From assembly GCF_019145205.1 (NCBI RefSeq), contig NZ_JAHSTT010000004.1, forward strand, positions 434,001 through 498,000: a stretch of 64,000 nt of DNA, written 5' to 3'. Made by a program: the position numbers and the translations under genes. This document shows positions 56,754 through 64,000 of the stretch, piece by piece. Every line of letters begins with the position of its first letter. Position 1 is the stretch's first letter. The notes beneath the pieces were generated by a model. The model worked only from the letters and a program-made list of their open reading frames with translations. It did not search any database and was not told the origin of the DNA. The stretch is from Pseudomonas khavaziana. Lineage in GTDB: Bacteria > Pseudomonadota > Gammaproteobacteria > Pseudomonadales > Pseudomonadaceae.

Positions 56754-58883
56754 CTAAATTTCGAATTCCGACTGCAAAGCGGCACGTACGCAGTACAAAA
56801 CGCCCTCAGGAACGCGCCCAGTGAACAATGGAGCGATCTCCGCGACAGGTGGCAATTCGCCTTCTCCATCGAGAAATGCATCCTGAATTTCGCCGAGCAA
56901 ATCCTCAGGCAAATCAAGAGCCTGCTCCAACGACAGTTGCTGCTTGCCAATGGCTTCGGCGAGCAAGGTATACACATTTTTTTCCGAGCATTGCAGCTGG
57001 CCGGCGATCTGGATCGGGGTCATGCCGGCGCGGGCCAGGCTGATCAGTTCGTGGCGAATATCGGCCACTTCCTTCGGTGCTTCGGCCTGGCCACCGAGCA
57101 CTTCGAGGAACGCCTGGCCGTAACGCTCCAGCTTGCGCGCACCCACACCGCTGACCCGGGCCATTTCTGCCATGGTGGTGGGTTGTTCGCGAAGCATTTC
57201 CAGCAAGGTGGAGTCGGGGAAGATAACGTAGGGCGGCACGCTGTGTTCCTGCGCCAGTTTGCGCCGCAAGGTGCGCAGGGCTTCCCACTGTTCGCGCTCC
57301 TCGCCCCGCACAAGCTGGCTGGCCTGGCTGGTGCTGCTGCTCTTGGTGGTGGTCTGCGGCTTGAGGTCACGGCGCAGCTCCAGGCTCACTTCACCCTTGA
57401 GCAACGGCCGGCAACTGTCATTCAGGCGCAGCCCGCCATAGCCCTCGATATCGATGTCGACAAGGCCACGGGCAACCATCTGCCGGAACAGCGAGCGCCA
57501 CTCGCCTTCGGCGCGGGCCTTGCCAACGCCGTAGACCGAGAGTTTCTCGTGGCCGAAGCTGCGGATTTTTTCGTTGTCCTTGCCCAGCAATACATCCACC
57601 AGGTGGCCCACGCCATAGCGCTGGCCGGTGCGGTAGATCGTCGACAATGCCTGGCGCGCCGGTTCGGTGGCGTCCCAGGTCTGCACACCGTCGATGCAGT
57701 TATCGCAGTGGCCGCAGGGCTCGGGCATGTCTTCGTCGAAATAGGCCAGCAGCGTCTGGCGCCGGCAGCGGGTCTCTTCACACAACGACAGCATGGCATC
57801 GAGCTTGTGTTGCTCCAGACGCTTATGGCGTTCGTCGCCTTCGGAGTTCTGCAGCATCTGCTTGAGCATCACTACGTCCTGCAGACCGTACACCATCCAG
57901 GCATCCGCCGGCAGGCCATCACGACCGGCGCGCCCGGTTTCCTGGTAATAGGCCTCCAGGGACTTGGGCAGGTCCATGTGTGCAACGAAACGCACGTTGG
58001 ATTTGTCGATACCCATGCCGAAAGCGATGGTCGCCACCATGATCAGGCCCTCCTCGTTGAGGAAGCGCTTCTGGTGATAGGCACGCAGATCGTTCGGCAG
58101 GCCGGCGTGGTAAGGCAACGCCGGATAGCCCTGTTCGCAAAGGAACGCGGCGACTTCGTCGACCTTCTTGCGCGACAGGCAATAGACAATGCCCGCATCG
58201 CTGCGCCGCTCGGACAGGAACGCCAGCAACTGTTTGCGCGGCTGCTCCTTGGGCACGATGCGGTAGAAAATATTCGGTCGGTCAAAGCTCGACAGGAAAC
58301 GCTCGGCGTTCTGCAAATGCAGGCGCTCGACGATCTCTTCGCGGGTACGTTTGTCGGCGGTGGCGGTCAGGGCGATGCGCGGCACGTCGGGGAACAGTTC
58401 CGCCAACTGGCCAAGCTGCAGGTATTCGCGGCGGAAATCGTGCCCCCATTGCGATACACAGTGGGCTTCGTCGATGGCGAACAGGGCAATGTCCAGGCTC
58501 TGCAGGAAGGACAGCATACGCGGCTGCACCAGGCGCTCGGGTGCCAGATACAGCATCTTCACCTCGCCACGCTTGATGCGGGCGGCCAGGTCACGCTGCT
58601 GCTCGGCGCTGAGGGTGGAGTTCAACGACGCAGCGGCGACACCGAGTTCTTCAAGGGTGGCGACCTGATCGTCCATCAGCGCAATCAGCGGTGACACCAC
58701 CACGGCCAGGCCATTGCGCAACAGCGCCGGCACCTGGAAGCATAACGATTTGCCGCCACCGGTAGGCATCAGCACCAGGGCATCGCCGCCATTGGCCACG
58801 CGCTCAATGATCGCACCCTGGCGGCCACGAAAACTGTCGTAGCCGAAGATGTCCTTGAGGACGCGTTGAGCCTGCTCGAGCAT
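56754..58883 (-). CDS. recQ: ATP-dependent DNA helicase RecQ
   Basis: A 709-residue superfamily 2 helicase starting [20 protein letters not shown] (GGAG at seven nt). Walker A is [12 protein letters not shown], Walker B is DEAH ([15 protein letters not shown]), and motif VI lies in [12 protein letters not shown]. The RecQ C-terminal zinc-binding cysteines lie in [15 protein letters not shown] and EPCGHCDNC. An HRDC domain is near residues 510-590. The 50-codon upstream extension is not conserved. Confidence 0.96.
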   Translation of the reverse strand: MLEQAQRVLKDIFGYDSFRGRQGAIIERVANGGDALVLMPTGGGKSLCFQVPALLRNGLAVVVSPLIALMDDQVATLEELGVAAASLNSTLSAEQQRDLAARIKRGEVKMLYLAPERLVQPRMLSFLQSLDIALFAIDEAHCVSQWGHDFRREYLQLGQLAELFPDVPRIALTATADKRTREEIVERLHLQNAERFLSSFDRPNIFYRIVPKEQPRKQLLAFLSERRSDAGIVYCLSRKKVDEVAAFLCEQGYPALPYHAGLPNDLRAYHQKRFLNEEGLIMVATIAFGMGIDKSNVRFVAHMDLPKSLEAYYQETGRAGRDGLPADAWMVYGLQDVVMLKQMLQNSEGDERHKRLEQHKLDAMLSLCEETRCRRQTLLAYFDEDMPEPCGHCDNCIDGVQTWDATEPARQALSTIYRTGQRYGVGHLVDVLLGKDNEKIRSFGHEKLSVYGVGKARAEGEWRSLFRQMVARGLVDIDIEGYGGLRLNDSCRPLLKGEVSLELRRDLKPQTTTKSSSTSQASQLVRGEEREQWEALRTLRRKLAQEHSVPPYVIFPDSTLLEMLREQPTTMAEMARVSGVGARKLERYGQAFLEVLGGQAEAPKEVADIRHELISLARAGMTPIQIAGQLQCSEKNVYTLLAEAIGKQQLSLEQALDLPEDLLGEIQDAFLDGEGELPPVAEIAPLFTGRVPEGVLYCVRAALQSEFEI

Positions 58884-59158
58884 GTAAAACTCCAAAATGG
58901 TGCCGAAATCCCTCTGTACAGGCTGGCCGAAAAAATACGCTTTCACGGAAAATAATCCGTAAGCGAAGTTTTCCCGGATTGGCGCTAAGCCTGCAGGGGC
59001 ATCACAAAACGCGGCAGTATACCCGAGCGTCATCGGCCAAAGGGCGCGACTGACGAATAGACGCCTGCTCTAAAACCGGGCAAATATGCCGTGCGGCTGG
59101 CCTGGGCGCTCAAGAAAGCCTAGAATTCAGCATCGTTTATTCCCAAGGTAGCCCTTCA

Positions 59159-59746
59159 ATGTCCTTCGCTGAGCAACTAACCCGCCTGCAAGCCTTCCTC
59201 GACGCCGATGAGCTGCATGACGAGGCGCTGGACTACGTGGCCGCCCACGGCTACCTGACCGCCCTGTCGATCTGCTCCGAAACCGTCCCGGACCGTGAAT
59301 GGATCGACGCGCTGTTCGCTGAAGAGCCTCATTACAGCGACGCCGCCCAGCGCGAAGAAATCGAATCCACCCTGATCGCCCTCAAGGCCCACATTGCGCG
59401 CCAACTGGCCTCCGACGAAGAGTTCGAGCTGCCATGCGACCTCGACCTGGGCGACGACCCGGACGACTCCGACCTGCGCGGCTGGTGCATCGGTTTCATG
59501 GAAGGCGTGTTCCTGCGTGAAGCCGCCTGGTTCGAGACCGCCGAAGAAGAAGTCAGCGAAATGCTCCTGCCGATCATGGTTGGTTCGGGCCTGTTCGAAG
59601 AAGAAGCAGAGTTCTCCGACATCGCCGCCGATGCCAACCTGATGGACGACATGATCGTGCAGATCCCGGAAGCCCTCACCGCGCTGTACCTGCTGTGCAA
59701 CGCGCCTGACGAAAAACCGGCGATCCTCAAGCCACGTCACCACTGA
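59159..59746 (+). CDS. YgfB/YecA-like protein (UPF0149)
   Basis: A 195-residue acidic helical protein with the UPF0149 pattern (WCIGFMEGVFLREAAWF, FSDIAADANLMDDMIVQIPE). In P. aeruginosa a YgfB homologue affects beta-lactamase expression, but whether this gene is the orthologue cannot be told from sequence. AAGGTAG precedes the ATG. The gene downstream starts within about 20 nt. Confidence 0.88.
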   Translation: MSFAEQLTRLQAFLDADELHDEALDYVAAHGYLTALSICSETVPDREWIDALFAEEPHYSDAAQREEIESTLIALKAHIARQLASDEEFELPCDLDLGDDPDDSDLRGWCIGFMEGVFLREAAWFETAEEEVSEMLLPIMVGSGLFEEEAEFSDIAADANLMDDMIVQIPEALTALYLLCNAPDEKPAILKPRHH

Positions 59747-59766
59747 GTCGCTTGCCCGTGGCACCC

Positions 59767-60150
59767 ATGGGCAACCGCTCGCCGCTCCTGCGCTACGCGC
59801 TGCTGGCCATTGGCTGGCTCAGTGTAGCGCTGGGAGTGATAGGCATTTTCCTGCCGGTGTTGCCGACCACGCCCTTCCTCCTGCTTGCCGCCGCCTGCTT
59901 CGCTCGAAGCTCCCCGCGTTTCTACCACTGGCTGGTAGAGCACCCGCGCCTGGGCCCCTGGATCCGTGACTACCTGGACGGCAATGGCATCCCGCTCAAA
60001 GGCAAGGTCTACGCCATCGGCTTGATGTGGTTGAGCATCGCGATCTCCTGCTACCTGGTGCCCCTGCCCTGGGCACGCGGCTTCATGCTGACCAGTGCGG
60101 TACTGGTGACGATCTACATCCTGCGCCAGAAAACCCTGCCACCGCGCTGA
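59767..60150 (+). CDS. YbaN-like inner-membrane protein (DUF454)
   Basis: A small membrane protein with three or four hydrophobic segments. It has the DUF454 signature IGIFLPVLPTTPFLLLAAAC and FARSSPRFYHWL close to E. coli YbaN. TTG at 59752 and GTG at 59758 are alternative starts; the ATG at 59767 (127 residues) is used. The function is unknown. Confidence 0.85.
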   Translation: MGNRSPLLRYALLAIGWLSVALGVIGIFLPVLPTTPFLLLAAACFARSSPRFYHWLVEHPRLGPWIRDYLDGNGIPLKGKVYAIGLMWLSIAISCYLVPLPWARGFMLTSAVLVTIYILRQKTLPPR

Positions 60151-60267
60151 CGCACCTGCGACATTAGATCCCACACGACCTTGGTCGACACTGACTAACC
60201 CCAGGCATCATGCGAGACTGTCCAGCCGGGCCTGGAGTGCCCGGGTGTTCTTATGCTCGGAGTTACC

Positions 60268-63200
60268 ATGACGCTGTCCAGCGGGCTGATTGCCGCCGTT
60301 GCCCTGGCCTATATGGCCATTATGTTTGCCATTGCCTTTTACGGTGACCGCCGCCATGCGCCGCTGCCACCGCGTGTGCGTGCGTGGGTCTACAGTTTGT
60401 CGCTGGCCGTGTACTGCACCAGCTGGACTTTCTTTGGCGCTGTAGGCCAGGCCGCCGAACAGTTGTGGGCATTTTTACCGATCTACCTGGGACCGGTGCT
60501 GCTGCTGGTGTTGGCCCCCTGGGTGCTGCAAAAGATGATTCTGATCAGCAAGCAGGAAAACATCACCTCGATTGCCGACTTTATCGCCGCCCGCTACGGC
60601 AAATCCCAGTCCCTGGCGGTGGTGGTGGCGTTGATCTGCCTGGTCGGCGTGCTGCCCTATATCGCGTTGCAACTCAAAGGCATCGTACTGGGGGTGAACC
60701 TGTTGATCGGCGCCGGCCCTGACACCACCGGCACCCGGGCCCAGGACACGGCCTTGATCGTGTCCCTGGTGTTGGCGCTGTTTACCATTGTGTTTGGTAC
60801 GCGCAACCTCGACGCCACCGAACACCATCGCGGCATGGTGCTGGCGATTGCGTTTGAGTCCCTGGTCAAGCTGTTTGCTTTTCTTGCCGTCGGTGCGTTT
60901 GTCACCTACGGCTTGTACGACGGTTTCGGCGATCTGTTCAGCCAGGCAATGCTCGCGCCACGCCTGGAGGAATACTGGAAAGAGACCATTAACTGGCCAT
61001 CAATGGTGGTACAGACCGGCGTCGCCATGATGGCGATCATCTGCCTGCCGCGGCAATTCCATGTGACCGTGGTTGAAAACATCGACCCCCAGGATCTGCG
61101 CCTGGCCAAATGGGTGTTCCCGGCCTACTTGATCCTGGCCGCACTGTTCGTGGTGCCCATCGCCCTCGGCGGCAAGATGCTGCTGCCTGGCTCGGTGCTG
61201 CCAGACTCCTATGTAATCAGTCTGCCGATGGCCCAGGCCCATCCGGCGCTCGCGGTGCTGGCATTCATTGGCGGCGCCTCGGCCGCCACCGGCATGGTGA
61301 TCGTGGCCAGCATCGCCTTGTCGACCATGGTTTCCAACGACATGCTGCTGCCCTGGCTGTTACGGCGCTCCAGCGCCGAGCGGCCATTTGAAGTGTTCCG
61401 CCACTGGATGCTCTCGGTACGCCGGGTGAGCATCGTGATCATCCTGCTGCTGGCGTATGTGAGCTACCGCCTGCTGGGTTCCACCGCCAGCCTGGCTACC
61501 ATCGGCCAGATCGCCTTTGCCGCCGTGACCCAACTGGCCCCGGCAATGCTCGGCGCACTCTACTGGAAGCAGGCCAACCGCCGGGGCGTGTTCGCCGGCT
61601 TGGCCGCGGGTACATTCCTGTGGTTCTACACCTTGGTCCTGCCAGTTACCGCGAAAAGCCTGGGTTGGTCGCTCAGCCTGTTCCCCGGCCTGACCTGGAT
61701 GCATTCCCACCCGTTCGGGCTGTCGGTGACGTCGCTGACCTTGGGCACCGTGTTTTCCCTGGCGGGTAACTTCACCTTGTTCGTGTGGGTTTCAATGCTG
61801 TCACGCACACGGGTGTCCGAACACTGGCAGGCTGGGCGTTTTATCGGCCAGGAAATCAGCCAGCGCGCCAATGCCCGGTCCATGTTGTCGGTGCAGATCA
61901 GCGACCTGCTCAGCCTGGCGGCACGCTTTGTCGGCGAAGAACGTGCCCAGCAGAGTTTTATCCGCTTCGCCTATCGCCAGGGCAAAGGCTTCAACCCCAA
62001 CCAGAATGCCGACAACGATTGGATCGCCCATACCGAACGCTTGCTGGCGGGCGTACTGGGTGCCTCTTCTACACGAGCTGTGGTGAAAGCGGCGATTGAA
62101 GGGCGGGAAATGCAACTGGAGGACGTCGTACGGATCGCCGACGAGGCCTCCGAGGTACTGCAGTTCAACCGTGCCCTGCTGCAAGGCGCCATCGAGAACA
62201 TCACCCAGGGCATCAGCGTCGTGGACCAGTCCCTCAAACTGGTGGCTTGGAACCGACGCTACCTGGAGCTGTTCAACTACCCGGACGGCCTGATCAGCGT
62301 CGGCCGGCCAATTGCCGACATCATTCGCTACAACGCCGAGCGCGGCTTGTGCGGGCCTGGCGAGGCAGAGGTGCACGTGGCGCGCCGCCTGCACTGGATG
62401 CGCCAGGGCCGTGCGCACACCTCCGAGCGCCTGTTTCCCAATGGTCGGGTAATCGAGCTGATCGGCAACCCGATGCCCGGCGGCGGCTTTGTCATGAGTT
62501 TCACCGACATCACCGCGTTTCGCGAAGCCGAACAAGCGCTGACCGAGGCCAACGAAGGCCTGGAGCAGCGGGTCACCGAGCGCACCCATGAACTGTCGCA
62601 GCTCAACGTGGCCCTCACCGATGCCAAGGGCGTGGCCGAGTCCGCCAGCCAATCGAAGACGCGATTCCTGGCGGCGGTGAGCCACGATCTGATGCAACCG
62701 CTGAACGCCGCGCGGCTGTTCTCCGCCGCCCTCTCCCACCAGCACGATGGGCTGTCCAGCGAGGCCAGGCAGTTGGTGCAGCATCTGGACAGCTCGTTGC
62801 GTTCGGCCGAAGACCTGATCAGCGACCTGTTGGATATCTCCCGCCTGGAAAACGGCAAGATCAACCCCCAACGCCAGCCCTTTGTACTCAATGAGCTGTT
62901 CGACACCCTGGGCGCTGAATTCAAGGCGCTGGCCCATGAGCAAGGCTTGCGCTTCCGTTGGCGCGGCAGTCGCTTGCGGGTGGACAGCGACATCAAGCTG
63001 CTACGGCGGATCCTGCAGAACTTTCTGACCAACGCCTTCCGTTATGCCGACGGCCCAGTGCTGCTTGGCGTGCGTCGACGCCAAGGCGAACTGTGCCTGG
63101 AAGTCTGGGATCGCGGCCCAGGCATTCCGCTGGATAAACAAAAGGTGATTTTCGAAGAGTTCAAGCGCCTGGACAGCCACCAGACCCGGGCTGAAAAGGG

Positions 63201-63738
63201 TCTGGGCCTGGGCCTGGCGATTGCCGACGGCTTGTGCCGCGTGCTGGGCCATCAATTGAGCGTGCGCTCCTGGCCGGGCAAGGGCAGCGTCTTCAGCGTG
63301 TGCGTGCCGCTGGCGCGCAACCAGGCCATCCCGCAACCCAAGGCGCCGGCGGAAAACGGCCTGCCTCTGAGCGGCGCACGGGTGCTGTGCGTGGATAACG
63401 AGGAGAGCATCCTGATTGGCATGCGCAGCCTGCTCACACGCTGGGGCTGTGAAGTCTGGACCGCAGCCAATCAGGCCCAATGTGCGGCACTGCTGGCCGA
63501 GGGCATGCGCCCGCAACTGGCACTGGTGGATTACCACCTGGACCACGGCGAAACCGGCACCGAGCTGATGGGCTGGCTAAGGGCACAATTGGCCGAGCCG
63601 ATCCCCGGCGTGGTGATCAGCGCCGACGGGCGCCCGGAGATGGTCGCCGAGGTGCATGGCGCGGGGTTGGATTACCTGGCCAAGCCGGTGAAACCGGCGG
63701 CGTTGCGGGCACTGTTGAGCAGGCATCTGCCACTGTAA
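60268..63738 (+). CDS. SSS-transporter / PAS / hybrid histidine kinase
   Basis: A 1,156-residue protein. A sodium:solute symporter domain of about 13 helices (residues 1-490) is followed by a linker, a PAS domain (about 630-740), a coiled coil, HisKA with His806 (LAAVSHDLMQPLNAA) and HATPase with GLGLGLAIADGL. A C-terminal receiver has Asp1088 (LALVDYHLDHG). The layout resembles CbrA-type sensors with an added receiver, and it resembles P. aeruginosa PA3271 from memory. GGAG five nt upstream favours the ATG at 60268 over one at 60253. The transported or sensed solute is unknown. No response-regulator gene is adjacent in the window. Confidence 0.93.
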   Translation: MTLSSGLIAAVALAYMAIMFAIAFYGDRRHAPLPPRVRAWVYSLSLAVYCTSWTFFGAVGQAAEQLWAFLPIYLGPVLLLVLAPWVLQKMILISKQENITSIADFIAARYGKSQSLAVVVALICLVGVLPYIALQLKGIVLGVNLLIGAGPDTTGTRAQDTALIVSLVLALFTIVFGTRNLDATEHHRGMVLAIAFESLVKLFAFLAVGAFVTYGLYDGFGDLFSQAMLAPRLEEYWKETINWPSMVVQTGVAMMAIICLPRQFHVTVVENIDPQDLRLAKWVFPAYLILAALFVVPIALGGKMLLPGSVLPDSYVISLPMAQAHPALAVLAFIGGASAATGMVIVASIALSTMVSNDMLLPWLLRRSSAERPFEVFRHWMLSVRRVSIVIILLLAYVSYRLLGSTASLATIGQIAFAAVTQLAPAMLGALYWKQANRRGVFAGLAAGTFLWFYTLVLPVTAKSLGWSLSLFPGLTWMHSHPFGLSVTSLTLGTVFSLAGNFTLFVWVSMLSRTRVSEHWQAGRFIGQEISQRANARSMLSVQISDLLSLAARFVGEERAQQSFIRFAYRQGKGFNPNQNADNDWIAHTERLLAGVLGASSTRAVVKAAIEGREMQLEDVVRIADEASEVLQFNRALLQGAIENITQGISVVDQSLKLVAWNRRYLELFNYPDGLISVGRPIADIIRYNAERGLCGPGEAEVHVARRLHWMRQGRAHTSERLFPNGRVIELIGNPMPGGGFVMSFTDITAFREAEQALTEANEGLEQRVTERTHELSQLNVALTDAKGVAESASQSKTRFLAAVSHDLMQPLNAARLFSAALSHQHDGLSSEARQLVQHLDSSLRSAEDLISDLLDISRLENGKINPQRQPFVLNELFDTLGAEFKALAHEQGLRFRWRGSRLRVDSDIKLLRRILQNFLTNAFRYADGPVLLGVRRRQGELCLEVWDRGPGIPLDKQKVIFEEFKRLDSHQTRAEKGLGLGLAIADGLCRVLGHQLSVRSWPGKGSVFSVCVPLARNQAIPQPKAPAENGLPLSGARVLCVDNEESILIGMRSLLTRWGCEVWTAANQAQCAALLAEGMRPQLALVDYHLDHGETGTELMGWLRAQLAEPIPGVVISADGRPEMVAEVHGAGLDYLAKPVKPAALRALLSRHLPL

Positions 63739-63758
63739 AGGGTCGTACTCGGTGAAAA

Positions 63759-63953
63759 TGTGGGAGGGGGCTTGCCCTAATGCCAGTCAGTTAAGGCTTT
63801 TTTGTAGGAGCGAGCTTGCTCGCGAAAAACTTACAGGCGCCGCGTTCACTCAGCAAAGACGCGTTATCGTTGACGTTTTTCGCGAGCAAGCTCGCTCCTA
63901 CAGAAGGCGATGACCGCTTAACTGACTGGCATTAGGGCAAGCCCCCTCCCACA
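63759..63953. repeat. Nested REPIN: one REP pair inserted inside another
   Basis: The outer arms are perfect 37-bp inverted repeats (63759-63795 and 63917-63953: TGTGGGAGGGGGCTTGCCCT then AATGCCAGTCAGTTAAG). Between them lies a complete REPIN of the other family (63803-63902, TGTAGGAGCGAGCTTGCTCG). The inner element was presumably inserted into the loop of the outer. Confidence 0.92.
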
Positions 63954-64000
63954 CTTGGCCACAGGTCTATTCGGGGAGATGCGCCACGCCATCCGAATCT

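Overview
The window is a GC-rich chromosomal segment of a Pseudomonas, most likely of the P. fluorescens group. The evidence is the combination of a FleQ/FleSR-controlled polar flagellar cluster, the phhR-phhABC phenylalanine catabolic locus, two REP/REPIN families typical of that group, and Pseudomonas-type gene neighbours. No tRNA, rRNA, CRISPR array or transposase gene was seen.

Region 1 (1-45,420) is one long flagellar/chemotaxis cluster, almost entirely on the minus strand. Reading with transcription it runs flgFGHIJKL, a lone FabH-like ketoacyl synthase, fliC-flaG-fliDST, fleQ, fleSR, fliEFGHIJ, hsbA-hsbR-hptB, fliK, fliLMNOPQR-flhB, a cold-shock array, flhA-flhF-fleN-fliA, then cheY-cheZ-cheA (cheA is cut by the window start). 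Sigma-54 (-24/-12) promoters can be read directly upstream of flgF, fleS, fliE, fliK, fliL and flhA. A sigma-28 promoter and an intrinsic terminator frame fliC. This fits the known FleQ to FleSR to FliA hierarchy. flgBCDE, flgA, flgM and flgN are not in the window.

Region 2 (about 7,885-10,725) interrupts the export-gate genes between flhB and flhA. It holds four cold-shock-domain genes (one a double-domain ORF with a TTG start, one truncated with a basic tail) and, on the opposite strand, a small DUF6124-type gene with a long structured leader. A palindrome CTGTCA-N4-TGACAG lies 72-86 nt upstream of every csp start. Three csp genes are followed by related hairpins, and an 86-bp leader repeat occurs in two near-identical copies plus one degenerate copy. 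This is the most unusual part of the window.

Region 3 (45,400-50,830) carries phhR and the divergent phhA-phhB-phhC operon (phenylalanine hydroxylase, pterin dehydratase, aromatic aminotransferase). A gene-free tract of about 900 bp follows, built from a truncated REP pair and a large imperfect inverted repeat around another REPIN.

Region 4 (50,830-64,000) has ordinary housekeeping and accessory genes: an LpxH-like phosphoesterase, AraC regulator, EamA transporter, SelT/W/H-type redox protein, PlpD-like patatin autotransporter, MarR regulator, RecQ helicase, YgfB-like protein, YbaN-like membrane protein and an SSS-transporter/hybrid histidine kinase. It ends in a REPIN nested inside another REPIN.

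Start codons were chosen from Shine-Dalgarno spacing and family N-termini. Several differ from the longest reading frame, and GTG or TTG starts are noted where used.
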